From positions 6,841,001 to 6,905,000 of the forward strand of contig JANTQA010000036.1 in assembly GCA_027625915.1 (NCBI GenBank): a stretch of DNA of 64,000 bases, given 5' to 3'. The notes below the pieces were generated by a model. The model was not told the origin of the DNA and did no database searches. It saw only the letters and a program-made list of their open reading frames with translations. Below are positions 1-12,650 of this stretch, piece after piece. This stretch comes from Anaeramoeba flamelloides (taxonomy: Eukaryota; Metamonada; Anaeramoebidae). Both the position numbers and the translations under genes were made by a program. Each line of letters begins with the position of its first letter. The stretch's first letter is position 1.

Positions 1-1360
1 TTGAGCTTCGGATGTTTGTCATTTGCAACGTTTTTTTGTTTGTTTTCTTATGGAAAAAGATTTGCAAAATTTGTTTTGGGTCGAGTGGTAAGGTTTGAAC
101 TTGTTAAGTGGGGTTTAGTTTTTAAAGTCCTCTTTAAAAAATTTCAAAAGTGGTGTTTTACAGTAATTTTGGTTGCGAAAAAATGAGAGAAAGTAGTAAA
201 AATATTTGGAAATAAATTTAAAAAGAAAAAATAATTTTCGTTACTTTTTTTTTAATTTAGATAACTGAATATTCATTCATTTTAACTGACAACTTATCAA
301 CGATTTGAATTTGATGATTATTTCTTGAATTTTAAACAAAATTTCTATTTTAATAAAACCTTACAAAAATTTTGATGTGATGACAAGTTTTTTACGATCT
401 TGTTTTCCAACTGTTTTTATCGAATAAAAAGTTCTCATTTTTTTTATCAAAAAAATCAATGTACTTTTATTCCAAGGTTTTTGAAACAACAACTTTAAAA
501 CATATTTTGAACAGTAGACTAAAAAGACACAATTTTCGATTCTATAAAAGAATCTCACTTCATTATATTTTCGAAAAACAGAATTTATAGAATCCAGCAT
601 ACTTGCGTTTTTGACTCAAATGAGATTACTTAAAAATAACTAAAACTTTGTTAAAGTTTCTGAAAGTGTTTGCTTTGTTGATCAAAAATAAAATTTTTTA
701 ACACAATAAGACGATATTTGAGATTCTGAAAAAAAAAACGAATACAGGTATTTTGATATGGAGAATAAAATAAAAGTATTTTAAGATCAGGAGGTTGTCT
801 TTTAACTTATTTTCTTGATCACACACCTTCAATTCTCTAATTTTGTTTTTTTTTCAAATTAAATATATTCGCTTTTTTCAAATTTTATTTTATTTTTCAC
901 CCTTTTTACAAATGTTAATAAAAAATTTATCAGACCCCATGAGTTTACCCCGAGTTTGGTTGGAATTGTGTTAAACAAAGGAGTCAAAATAATGATTTAA
1001 AAGAAAAAAGTTCTTCAAAAAACAAAACTAAAATTTTTTGACTTTATTCTTTAATGTTGATAATTTTTTGTGCAAAGAAGATTTCAATTAATATGGTTGA
1101 TTGATTTTAAAAGAAAGTATTTTCAAAGGAAAGGGTGAAGAAATCAGTGAATAATATATAGTAATGAAAAAAATCCTGTAAAAGATTTTTAAATGTCAAT
1201 ATTGATAAATTCAACTTTATTTACGGAAATTTTTCGTTCAATATCCATATTTGTAATCTACAATTAACTTAACTTTTAAAACAACTCGAGAGTAAGAATA
1301 TTTTGAAGGAACAAGTAATTTTATAAAAGTTTTTCAACATTGAAGCCAATAGAATTCTAT
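1..1360. other. intergenic, no gene seen
   Basis: A+T-rich sequence with no convincing coding region. The open frame at the left edge on the + strand has no ATG start and poor composition. On the - strand an ATG at 24 follows an A-rich leader and could open a gene running off the left edge, but only eight codons are visible. Confidence 0.4.
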
Positions 1361-1361
1361 A

Positions 1362-1520
1362 CTGGTATTTGAATTATAAATGGGTAAGAATTTTCACTTC
1401 GTTTTCTAGATTCTGTTTTTAGGAATATAGCTCTCAAACAAGTAGGTAGTAATTTGTGACTTTGTTTGAAAAAGGAAATTGAAAAAGAAGTGAAAATCTT
1501 TCTTATAATTCAAATACCAG
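1362..1520. mobile_element. TA-flanked MITE, family A copy 1
   Basis: About 159 bp with terminal inverted repeats of some 35 bp. The left end reads CTGGTATTTGAATTATAAAT and the right end is its complement ending in CCAG. The dinucleotide TA flanks both ends, as expected for Tc1/mariner-type insertion. A second copy with the same ends lies at 8697-8860. There is no coding capacity, so it would have needed a transposase from elsewhere. Confidence 0.7.
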
Positions 1521-1599
1521 TATTAAAAATGATGAAAAAAAGATTTATAAAATGGATAATGATATAAAAATTTTCAGATATTTATTTGAATTTATTAGT

Positions 1600-3015
1600 C
1601 TTCGGAAAATTATTGTGTAATGGCAAATATTTTCAATCAAATCCTTTTGATAAATAATCAATTTTTTTATGAATCTAGTAATAAACCTTCCTAAAGTTTA
1701 TTAAAGTGAAGTTGTCTCTAAAATACCCAAGTAATTATTTGATTAATAAATTAGATCTACATTTTTTGAAAAACAATGGAGTTTTATTGAGGTTTGCTAA
1801 GAGTTTGGAAAATGATAATTTTTATTCTTTTTTTTTGATTGATTGAATAGTGTTTTGAACAAGTGTAATTTAATTAATCATAATTTTAATAAGTGGGTGA
1901 GTTATAATTTTAAAAAGTTTGATTCTTAAAAAAAGGATGAATTTAAAGGATTAGCTTCTACCAAGGAGAAGCCTAAGATCAAATAATGTTGTTATTGGGT
2001 GTTAATCATATTAATGGTACAATGGTTCAAATGTCTCTAAAAAATCGATTAATCCAGAAGTAATATATGTTTATCCTTCAATCAATTAAAAATAATCCAC
2101 GTTTTCGAACAAAATTCAACAATTTTTGAAAACAATTGGTATTTCGTATACATTTTTAAAGGTTAAACAAATCAATACTCAGACTCCAAAGTTGCAAAAT
2201 ATCTTTCTTAAATTTGTGGCGAAATGTAGATTAGTTGCTAAAAAAATAAATAATTAATGAAAAGATTTTTTTGACAAATTATTTTTAAAATATTATAAAC
2301 ATATTGATATTACGATTAGCTTTATAAAAAGGAAACAAAATTATCTTGTCTTTGAGTTTTAAAGTTGATGATTATTGAGTTAATCTTGGAAATTAAAAAA
2401 TTAAAAAAATTGTTCCTTTTGAAAGCTCTAAATATGAATTATTAAATACTATTATATTATTATTTTGAGTTTTTATATTTTTAGATTTGGAAAAGGAATT
2501 TTAAAATAATTTCTAAAGTGAAAAAATTTTTAATAGTGATCATTTCTCAAAAATCTAATAAGTTATTGTGTAATAAGAAATTTATAATAGATTATTTTGA
2601 GGTATTAGAGTCATGAATCACTAAACCACTTACGCCCCAATTACAACATACTTTGATTAAGGAAAAATCGATGGACACACAAATCCCTTAAAAACAAAAC
2701 TTTTAAAATAATAACTCACCCACATATTCGAATTATTATTAATTACATTACACTTGTTCAAAACACTATTCAATCAATCAAAAAAAAAGAATAAAAATTA
2801 TCATTTTCCAAACTCTTAGCAAACCTCTATAAAACTCCATTGTTTTTCAAAAAATGAAGATCTCTTTAGTAATCAAATAATTACTTGGGTATTTTAGAGA
2901 CAACTTCACTTTAAAGATCTTTAGGAAGGTTTATTACTCGTTTCATAAATAATTTAATAATTTATAATAAGGATTTTATTCAAAATATTTACAATTACAC
3001 AACAAGTTTACTAAT
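1600..3015. mobile_element. element with ~310-bp inverted-repeat arms
   Basis: The arm at about 1600-1925 is the imperfect reverse complement of about 2700-3015. Both carry a shared core around GTGGGTGAGTTAT and a stretch matching ACCTTCCTAAAG. The roughly 775-bp centre has no open frame of interest. A further copy of the arm alone sits at about 12293-12650, and the centre has a diverged inverted copy at about 15080-16380. This is a dispersed family with long inverted termini. I cannot assign the superfamily because the outer ends and target duplication are not clear. Confidence 0.65.
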
Positions 3016-3079
3016 ATTAATAATTTAAAAATCTTGTTGGGGATTTTTTTCAATTCAGATATTTTTTCATGATTAAATA

Positions 3080-3235
3080 ATTAAAAAGTCAACTTTTTGT
3101 GTTTGTTTAAGGTTTACAATCCCTGAAGAATCAAAAAAAGGATTAACTTGTGTAAGTTGTTGTAATGCATTATTTTGGTCATATACTGATCATACTTCGT
3201 ATTGGTATGTATGTAAATGTTTATTAAAAAAATGA
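3080..3235 (+). CDS. cysteine-rich exon-like frame, partial gene or relic
   Basis: A 51-codon open frame whose composition stands out from its surroundings. It contains FTIPEESKKGLTC, then CVSC, aromatic residues and WSYTDHTSYWY, and ends VCKCLLKK followed by TGA. The CVSC and VCKC pairs, about 20 residues apart, could form a zinc ribbon. A splice acceptor at 3110-3111 would start an exon at 3112; a donor GTATGT at 3209 is an alternative exit. No ATG is in frame, and the sequence just upstream is the inverted-repeat element, so any 5' exons are missing or far away. I do not recognise the protein. It may be the last exon of a gene or a relic of one. Confidence 0.3.
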   Translation: MKKSTFCVCLRFTIPEESKKGLTCVSCCNALFWSYTDHTSYWYVCKCLLKK

Positions 3236-6200
3236 AATGTCTCATTTTTATATTTTTCAGAAAAATCAAATAAGTATGTGTAAGACAAATAATTTGAAGG
3301 TATTTGGTAAAAAAAATCTGATTTGTGTGTTACTAATTAACAATTTCATTTTGGCTTATACATAATTTAGGAAAAATAAATATTTTTTAAAATGCTGGAA
3401 ATAACACAAAAACAAACGAAAAATTTCTTTTAACAACTGAAAAATGATATTTTTTTAATTAAATATCTACACTTATTTATCTAACACCCATCATTTCGTT
3501 TTTATGAAAAAAAAAATAAGAAAGAAACAAATTTTCTAACAAACACTAACATTCAAACAGCTGCCCCAACCAGACCTTTAAAATTACAAAGACATAGAAA
3601 TTAGTTTTCAATATAAAATTTTATCAGGTATAAAAAAAATATAAAACTGCTATCTGGAAGTTTATCAGAAATAATATAATTTAGTATATATGAAAATAAA
3701 ATATATTATCCCTTTATTATTATTGGGAATTTACAAAAAAATTAAAAAAAAAAATTATAGGGACATGGCTCTTCATTTTCAAAAAACAGTTATAATATCA
3801 CATTAAACAATTTAAAAACAATGATATAAAAATACTTTCAAATTTTTGTGATTTCTTTTGAAATTTAATTTTTGACATTATTTTCTAACAAAACAAAAAT
3901 TTCTTGTACTATATAGGAAGGGAAAGTGAATTTTTCTATTTTTTGATAGAAATTTAATTTTCAATTACTTTAAACACAAATATTTATCATAAACGAATAA
4001 TTTCTATATCTTTTGAATTTTAATGACAGAGTTGGAATGACTGCACGATTATATGAATTTGACAGAAAATAACTAAAATAATATAACTAAAAAATTCACA
4101 TAAGATAAAAACATTTGATTCTTCATGAATAATAATCATTAATCAGTTAGAATTAGACATTGTGGAATTAAAAATTAACCCAAAAATAATTACAATAATT
4201 ATTTAAACTCAAAAAAAAGTAAATTTATTTATTATTAACAGTTTTTTTTTTTACAAACTGAAAAAAGAAAAACTGTTAATCATAAATAAATCATTGGATT
4301 AAAAATCCACGAGGATCTTTATTTTCAATCTATCCGAATTCAACTCATTGAATAAAACATAATATATAATTTATTTTTTTTAAAACAAGATTGAATTAAA
4401 TATTATCTTTTTTAGTTAAGTATTATTAATCTAAAGATTAAAAATATCAATAAATTGCTCTACTTATTTAACTAACTTTTAAAATATTTAAAATCAGATA
4501 AAAAATATATTCCGATTTAGGATCCTAATAAAAACAATTAATCAATAATATCAAATTAATTAATTAATTAATTAATTATTGTTATTTATACCAGAAATCA
4601 TTGAAAAAAAATAATTACTTAATTTTTATTAATTTTCAAAAAAAATAATAAATTATGGTTAATAAAATATCACATATAATTTTTCATTTAAATTTTTTTC
4701 ATTGGATTTTTTTTAATTGAATTTTCTTTCTTTGTATCTAAATCTATTTTTAACATATCTTTATTTTCCTGTTTTTTTTTTGTTTTTGTTTTTCTTTTCT
4801 CAATTTGTAAAATAACAGTTATAATTAAATTTGTCTATTTGTAATATACTAAAAGTTAAGAATCAATACTCTTAAATATCCCAGATACATCCCAAAACAT
4901 AATATTTCTCTTCGCTTTAATATTATTCATTTTATAACTTTTCTGAAAATATAATGAAAATCAAATATTCTTTTTATTCTTCATAGATATAACAACCTAT
5001 ATCACATTTTTCGAATAAATTCTGAAAATAATAATATATTATATATGATAATATATTATGGATGATAATAAAATCAAATATTTTTATAGGCCAATAAAAT
5101 TAATTATTTTTTATTATGATTTTGTCAGATAATTTTTATTTTGTAAAATTTTGGTAATTATTATGAAAAAAATATTCAATATTTAGATTATTTTTTAATT
5201 ATTAATGAAAATAATGTATCTTTTTTTTATATCTTATTTTTTATTATTGAATAAAAGTAAAGTACACTCTAGTTGCACTTCGGCTTTAACCACTTCCAGA
5301 AATTTAATTAAAAATAATATATTTCATGATTATTTATTAAGTAAATGATATGAAATAGAACTGGTTTCAAATTAATTCATTAGAATTAATATCTTTAATT
5401 TGATTCAAACAATTAATCTATATTTATTATAGGAAAGAAATATCAATAAAAATTGATCAATATTGTTTATAGGTTCTTTATATTAAGAATCTAAATGTGG
5501 ACAACAGAAATGGTTTGATTTTTCATATATTATATAAAAATGTAAATTTAGGTAATAAGTAAATGTAATGGATATTTGATGTTTTGTGCTTTAAGGACAA
5601 CTATAATATTTTTTATATTTTAAATAATAAATTAATTATTTTTTTATTATCTCGGGATTTTTAGTTTACATACGATTAAGAGTTCTAGAGTGCCTTATAG
5701 TTTTTATAGAAAACCATAAAGCGCTTTAGAATGCCTAGGTTTTTTTTTAATTTGATAAATAAAAAAAAAATTTAGAAATTTCTTTTTTTTTTATCAAAAA
5801 TTAAAAAAAATCTAATGGTTGCTTCCTCTGTTTTTCTGTGGTTTTCTTTTTTTATATGATAATATATCAATTTTCGTTAGGTTTTTTTGAGTTTTCTATT
5901 TATTTAGAAAATCAATTGATTTTTGTTAGGTTTTTTTTACTTTAGAAATAAACTTAGAACACTTCAGAAATAAAATAGAAAACCTCAAAAAAAACCTAGA
6001 AAAATTCACAAATAAACAAAAAACCCAATTAAACCCAACTATAGCTTTTTGTAGTTTACAAAATAAAAAGAAAATTTCAAAAATTAAATAAAAAAAAAAT
6101 ACTTTTTTTCACAATTTAAAAAACAAAGTCAAATCAACGATTTTCCATAATCTAGCTTTTATTCTGTTTAAATTTACTCCACCCAGAATTAAATGAACCC

Positions 6201-7254
6201 CCCAAGTAAATAATAAAAATAAAAATGTAAAAAAAATAAAATAAAAATAAAATAAGAATAGTAAATTCTTTTTACTCTATGGTTATTAGATGTGTTTTAT
6301 AATGTAAAATGATTGAAAAAACAATCAATTTATTCAAAAAAGTGAATAAATACAAAAAAAAATGTTCTAAAATTTATTCTTTCAAATTTATTTTATATAT
6401 TTCTTTTTTTATTTTCTTTTATTATTATTTGATTTTTACATTATCAACGATTTGAACTGAAACAACTCAAGTATCATAATAGATATTGAATAATCCTTTT
6501 CTTGAAGAGAATTTTATACTACTTGTTATATCCTTAGTACATCAAAATAAAATAACATTTTACAACCTTGATTTTTTAACATATCCTAAAAATTATAGAT
6601 AATGGGAAATAAACAAATATTTTTTTACAAAAAAAACAGAAAAAAAATAATTTAAAAAAAAAAAAGATAATAAAATCTATTTATTTATTTATTTATACAT
6701 ATATACAATTAATTTAAAACTTCATGAATCTCTCATTTCAGTTTTAATTTTAAATATTTACAGAATTTTGATTACAAAATTATTTATACAATTGTTATAA
6801 AGTTCAATATATAGTAAAAATGTTTTTGATTTCAATTTGATTTAAATTCATAAGCTTTTTAATATTGCTCATGAAAAATCAAAAAAAAATAAAATAAGAT
6901 CAAATATTTGTTATAAAATAACAAAAAAAAAAAGCGTCAATGTATTTTCCTTCATACTTTATATCAATGAGTTTTATATTTATTTAAAAACCTACCAAAA
7001 TTTTCAAAATTATAATTGATATAAAGTCTTTCATGTAAATTTTGATTTTGCTTTTGACAAAGTATTAATAATAAGATACTTTCTTTTTGAATTTTTCCTT
7101 CTACAGTGTATTGTATTGTCTTCATTTTATGCAGTTGAAATTTTCAGAAAAGTGATTATATTTTTTGAGATCAAGTTTTCCGATGTTTTGTTTAGATAAA
7201 GTTGAATTCTTTGAAATTCTTGCTTAGTTTTGGATCTGTTCCTCAGTTTGGTTT
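3236..7254. other. intergenic, no gene seen
   Basis: About 4 kb without a supportable gene. It holds an (AATT)n tract at about 4554-4579, several homopolymer runs and the foldback repeat listed at 5660-6060. Confidence 0.5.
5660..6060. repeat. foldback repeat, family E (AGGTTTTTT/AAAAACCTAG type)
   Basis: A self-complementary stretch built from GTTAGGTTTTTT-like blocks facing AAAAAACCTAGAAAA-like blocks, with TTTATTT(A/C)GAAA repeats between. Related stretches lie at about 32230-32640, 33000-33085 and 55640-55760. It can fold into long A+T-rich hairpins. No coding frame is present, and the ends are too degenerate to call a target duplication. Confidence 0.5.
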
Positions 7255-7560
7255 TTGTATTATTTGATTTTTGTATTATTCCTCGTTTTGATTTTTAATT
7301 TTTTTTTGATTTGTTTTTGATTTTTTTTGATTTTTGATTTTATGTTTTTTTTTTGATTTTTGTTTTTTTTTTGATTTTTTTTTTTGATTTTTTTTTGGTT
7401 TTTGTTTTTTTTTTAGTATTTGGATTTGTTTTGTAGCCCCAGTACCAGCTTTACCCTTTTGAACCTTTTTTTGTTTTTATTGATTGTGTTTTTTGATTTT
7501 TTTTTGTTTTTTTTTTTTTGGTAAAGTATCCTTGGTACTAGGAACAAACAAGAGAACATA
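7255..7560 (-). repeat. GATTTTTT-rich low-complexity tract
   Basis: On the + strand this is a T-rich run of GATTTTT-like words. On the - strand it reads as Lys/Asn/Gln-rich peptide, including QKGKAGTGATKQIQ in one frame and KRFKRVKLVLGLQNKSKY in another. A possible splice acceptor (TTGTTCCTAG) sits at about 7538 on the - strand, so the tract might encode a basic C-terminal tail of the gene at 7562-8041. No donor with a good consensus is seen in that gene, so I leave it as a repeat. Confidence 0.35.
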
Positions 7561-7561
7561 T

Positions 7562-8041
7562 CTAGTTTTGTTGAAATTTCTTATTCAACAAATATCCAAA
7601 TAGATCAATTGTTGCAAACAAATCGTCTTTTTCAAGCCTTTTGCATCTACTATTATTCTTTTCATTGTGGTGGCTCCAGTTTGTCATTTTATAAAGGCAC
7701 TTGAGAATTATCTGGTAATTAGATTCATTGGAACTCAAACAATCTAATTGCTTTTCACAAAATATACGCATCCTTGTGAAGGTTTTAAAAGGATCTGGTC
7801 CAAAAAAATATTGTTGGACTGTATACCTTCGTGTACCAGACATATTGATCTCAAAAGAATTGTCTCCAAATGGCTCCAAGATTCTCTTATGTGCATAATC
7901 TTGAAGTTCCTTGAGATCTTCGTCAGATAATAATGGACCAAGACGGTTCTCCCAATATTGGTCTTTGATCCATAAGGAGTCATATGATCTTAGACTAAAA
8001 AAGGGTTTGATTGATTTTGAAAAAGTTTGGTAGGTTTTCAT
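7562..8041 (-). CDS. orphan protein, 159 aa
   Basis: I do not recognise this protein. The frame starts at the ATG at 8041, which opens MKTYQTFSKSIKPFFSLRS; the open frame extends 11 codons further upstream without another ATG. The interior is complex and protein-like, with YWENRLGPLLSDEDLKELQD at about residues 30-50, then GTRRYTVQQYFFGPDPFKTF, an acidic/amphipathic middle and a basic C-terminus ending NKKFQQN before TAG. There is no signal peptide and no membrane segment. The composition is unlike the surrounding noncoding DNA. It stands alone, with no neighbour on the same strand for several kb. A spliced basic C-terminal extension into 7255-7540 is possible but unproven. Confidence 0.6.
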   Translation of the reverse strand: MKTYQTFSKSIKPFFSLRSYDSLWIKDQYWENRLGPLLSDEDLKELQDYAHKRILEPFGDNSFEINMSGTRRYTVQQYFFGPDPFKTFTRMRIFCEKQLDCLSSNESNYQIILKCLYKMTNWSHHNEKNNSRCKRLEKDDLFATIDLFGYLLNKKFQQN

Positions 8042-8696
8042 TAAAGGAAAATTAATGAAATTAACAAATAGCAATTTGCTTAATTAAACAGTTTTATTTT
8101 TGGCGATTTTTTTAATCGGAAAATCAGAAAACTCAAATCTTTTTTAGTTTTGGGTTATTGAAAACAATTTGAACATTAGAATCAATTTTTGTTTTTTCAT
8201 TTGAGAAATTAACTTTGAAAATTTAATTTTCGTCAAATCAAGAATTTTTAAATTGGAAAAGGATTAATATTTTCATTTTTCTTTACTCAAAATAAGATCA
8301 AAATGATGGGAATTAAAAGAAAAAATTAATTTCTACAATTTCTTGAGCGATATAATCATCTAAATTATTTAGTGAATTAAATAATTTCACTTTTCTTAGA
8401 CGAACAAAAACCCTTTTTTGGAAAATTACTTGAAAATTTTAATTCAATTTCATATTCAACTCATCGAAACATAAATCTAAAACAATTAAATTGTTTTGAT
8501 ATAAAATCTGAAAGTTAAAGGTTTGTTTTTCATTTCTGAAGATCAATTACAAAAAAAAATAAAAAAATTGACGATAGTTCATTATTTTTGTTTTTTTGTA
8601 GAGAATTCTATTTTCTCTTGAATAAAAAAAGTGGAATTTTTTGTTTAACAAGTTTTATTGATTCATTTTTTTGCCCAAAAATCTTTATTTTTCTTA

Positions 8697-8860
8697 TTGG
8701 TATTTGAATTAAAATGGGAAAAATTTTCTTTTCATATTTAAATTTCCTTTTTAAAGTGGAACCACAAACCCCAACCTACTTCTTTGAGAACTCAATTTAT
8801 CAAAAGAAAAATAAGGGAACTGAAGTGAAAATTATTTCCCATTTATAATTCAAATACCAG
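8697..8860. mobile_element. TA-flanked MITE, family A copy 2
   Basis: About 164 bp with inverted ends (TTGGTATTTGAATTAAAATG and the complement of TTTATAATTCAAATACCAG) that match the copy at 1362-1520. The inner part differs in detail but keeps the GAAGTGAAAAT motif near the right end. It is non-coding. Confidence 0.65.
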
Positions 8861-11800
8861 TTTTTTTCATCATCTTTATTCTTATTTTTCTTTTTATTTT
8901 TGTAATTATTGAATATTTTATCAAATCTTCTGATTTAAATTCCAATATTTGGGTTTTTTTAATTAATTTTAATTGTTAAGTCTTTCTAAAATGAAAAAGA
9001 AATAATTTTTTATTTTTACCACAATTTGAGAATTTTTTAAATCAGACATTTTAGAGATTTCCATAGTTATTTGAGCAAAGAGTGATTCTAAATATTGTAA
9101 AAGAAAAATGTTTTCACCAATTATCCTTTATTTGTTTTTCAAAAAATACCTTCTATTTTGAAACATTTGTTACTCGGATCTTGAAAATAAATAATTTGTA
9201 ATATAGTTAATTTTCTCAAATGGTTGTATAATTCTTGATATTTTTTACAATTTACTGGACAATATAAAAATATCCTTTTGAATCGATGATAAAAGAACCA
9301 ATAATTGACTTTTAAAATTATTTTTGGAATTTTGAAGTACTTATGTTATCAATCAGTTTATGAATAGCATTCTATTACTTTTTAAGACACACAATTAATC
9401 ATATAAAGTATAAAAAAAAATATTTTTAAAGATACAATAATTGAATACTAAGGAAGATAATTTTTTTCTTGTTATTGTTTTAAGGGAGTTGCCTTCATAA
9501 ATCCAAAATTTTCACTTTTTTCTTTTGAAAGAAGAGTAGAAAACAAGATTTTTTACTTTAATTGTATCTAGTTGCTTTTTAATCTTTAAAGTACTTGTTG
9601 AAAAAAAATTAATTTATAAATTTGAATTTCACAAATAAAATCAAATGCCATAATAAAATAACAAGTTGATTTGTTTGATCTTCTTTGGGGAATGTTTAAT
9701 GGTTTACCTTTTATTCAAATCTCAACATTCTGTTGTGGTATTTTATTTTATGTTGGTAAAAATCTAATAAAGTAAGCAAAGCACTTTAAATACTCAAAAG
9801 CAAAAAAGACCACAACTAAATAAATAAGAAAGTTTTCAGATGTAATTGTAAATTAAATTAAAAAAAAGTGAAAATGTTGACTTACAGTATAATACTCTTA
9901 TTTTGATTGAACTAACTCTAAAATTTGAAAAGAAAAATATGTACTTGGATCGATAAAAAAAAAAAAAAAGTGAGAACATAAATATTCTATTTGGAGATTA
10001 TTCATTTAATATTAAACCTTTTTGTAAAATATTTTGAATTTAAACTGCAGTTTTTTAAAATAATTAAATCAAGAGATTGTTTTAATTAAATAGAATTAAA
10101 AATATAGATTATACGTAATGGTTTCTATTATCCTGGGTATTTGTAATGTAATTAAATCTAATAGAATAATAAGTTGGGATTCAAGGATTATTCCAATAAT
10201 ATAAAATATTGTCAATGTAAATGTTCAATCAACCAACCAACAAGGTATAAAAAAACAATAAAAATATTTTTTTATCTGATCACTGATTTAATTTATTTAT
10301 TTTAGTTTATTTTTCAAAATTAATTAATTTATTTTCTTTGAAGATATTTGTTACATCAAATTATTATTATTCTAAAACTATAATATGTTAAAATCACTTG
10401 AAAAGTTACAAAGTAAGAAATTCGAATTAATTTTTAACACTGTTATGAAGACCAATAATATGATTTGTAATTTACTCTTATAAAATAGGATCTAACAATT
10501 TCAAATAATTATCCATTATACTAAAAATCATTAGGAATTGTAAGAAAAAGGAAAAATTAATGTTATATATCAAAAAGAATAATTATTATGAATTCAAAGG
10601 ATTTTATATAATTCACAAAATAATAAAATTCAAAGATTCGAAAGGTAATTTTTAAAATTTATTTTTTAGGATTATCTTGTTCTGATATATTTTATTAAAT
10701 TGATGAGTTGAATTTGAGTCAATATTGTTAAAAAAATTTAAATAAATCCAATAATTTTTTTAAAGTTCTAAAATAAGAATTTATTTGTATACATTAAAAT
10801 TCAAAAGAATTATCTTGAAAATATTATACATACTTTTGTAAGATAAAAAAAAGGTGATTTATTATTTTTTTAAGAAAAAATACGTTACTAAAACATTTCA
10901 AGTGAGTAAAAAAGAAAAAAGGTAAAAAAAAAAGGAATTTAATTAATTAATTCGCATAATATTTTTAAATTATAATAAAAATATTTTAATTATATGAAAT
11001 GAATTACTTTTTAAAATTTTGACTCTATTAAATAAAAAATTATATTCAAAATATCAATAAAACCTGAAATTCTCTTTTTTAATAATTGAATTTTTAAAAA
11101 AAAATAATTATTATAAATAATATTTTGAGATCTCTATAATATTTAGATTTGGGGAATATTTGTTGATCGGCTTTTAATCAAATAATTATTAAGTATTATA
11201 TAAATATAATCTGAAAATAAAAAAGTGAAAGAATTGACTTTTATATCTCAAAAGATAATCTATTAAAAAAATTAAATATATTTATTCCAAATTTATTTTT
11301 TTTTAAGAATAATTACCATTAAATATTAATTTTTGATATTAGCAAAATTAAAATTTTTGATTTTTTTTTTAACTTTTTATAGGAATCTAGAACATAAGAG
11401 CACCAATATAATATTTAATAAAAATCACATATTTCAATTCCAGTGATTGTTATGGTGCTGCCACTCCCTTAAGTTGAAAAAAAAAAATATTTTACATTCT
11501 TGTGATCAATCGTTTTTTGTGCACCATTGAGTTTTATTCTATTCCATATTTTAATTATTTTTGTGTGTTGCCTGTGATCTTATAGCATCAGATTTAGGAA
11601 GAAATTTGGTTAAAAGTATGAGTATACAATAGAAATTTACCTTTTCATGTCTAATAGAGGGGTTTTGTATTTAAATCTTATACAAAAACTATTTGATTTT
11701 CAATTTTTTCAACAAAAAATAATTAAAAATGGTTGTCACGTTTATAGATTTTTTAAATTATAAACACTTTAAACACTGAGAAAAAAAAAATATATTTTTG

Positions 11801-12292
11801 AAAAAAAATTGAAAAATTTAGATAGAATTTAATTTTGTATAATTTTGTTTTTTTTTAGCAATTCAAAGTTGTATCCGATCATCATTTTTTCTGTATGTTG
11901 GATCGATAACACATTTTTTAATTAGATGAAAAACTGTCAATTATAATTTAATATAATAATTCATCTAATTCATTACCTAAAAATTTAATAATGTAAAATA
12001 AAGTCATAATGTGAAAAGAAATTCGACATAATTATAAATACTATTGGATATTCATGAAGTACAAATAGTAAAATCGGAAGTTTAGTACTAATTTACCATT
12101 ATTAAAAAAAAATTAACTATTTACAACAAAACTTCTGTTTTTGATATTTTTTAGGTATACCAGTGAAAAAAATACTATAAATGAAAAAAATCCAAGACAG
12201 GATGTTTAATTGTGAATCTTAGGAATATAATTTTGTTGTGAATTCAAATATTTAAAATCAAATCCAAAATTTTCAGAATCAAACTTTTTAAA

Positions 12293-12650
12293 TTATAACT
12301 CACCCACTTATTAGAATTATGATTAATGAAATCACACTTGTTCAAAATACTATTCAATCAATCCAAAAACAAGAATAAAAATTATCATTTTCCAAACTCT
12401 AGGCAAACTTCTATTAAACTCAATAGTTTTTTTAAAAAAGTCGATCTACTTTATGAAAATCAAACAGTTACTTGGGTTTTCTATAGAAACCTTACTTTAA
12501 TGAACGTTAGAAACATTTATTACTATGTACATAATAAATTTGGTTATTTATCAAAAGGATTTGATTTTAAATAAAAGAAAGTAAACAACAATTTAATAAC
12601 TATTTAGAATTAAAAATCTTGTAAGGGGTTGTTTCCTGTCAGGTATTTTT
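12293..12650. repeat. solo arm of the long inverted-repeat family
   Basis: This matches the right arm of the element at 1600-3015 in the same orientation: ACTCACCCAC followed by a CTTGTTCAAAAyACTATTC block, then TTACTTGGGT and a CATAAAT block. No partner arm is nearby. The open frame here is a by-product of the repeat. Confidence 0.6.

Noticed and set aside
1-186. Open frame at the left edge, + strand
   Set aside because: No ATG start, Phe/Lys-rich composition, no match to any family and no splice context.
9662-9775. 37-codon + strand frame containing FDLLWGMFNGLPFI, similar in feel to the giant protein's repeats
   Set aside because: A single short hydrophobic stretch without the terminal Trp/Tyr-Arg; hydrophobic frames are common in T-rich DNA.
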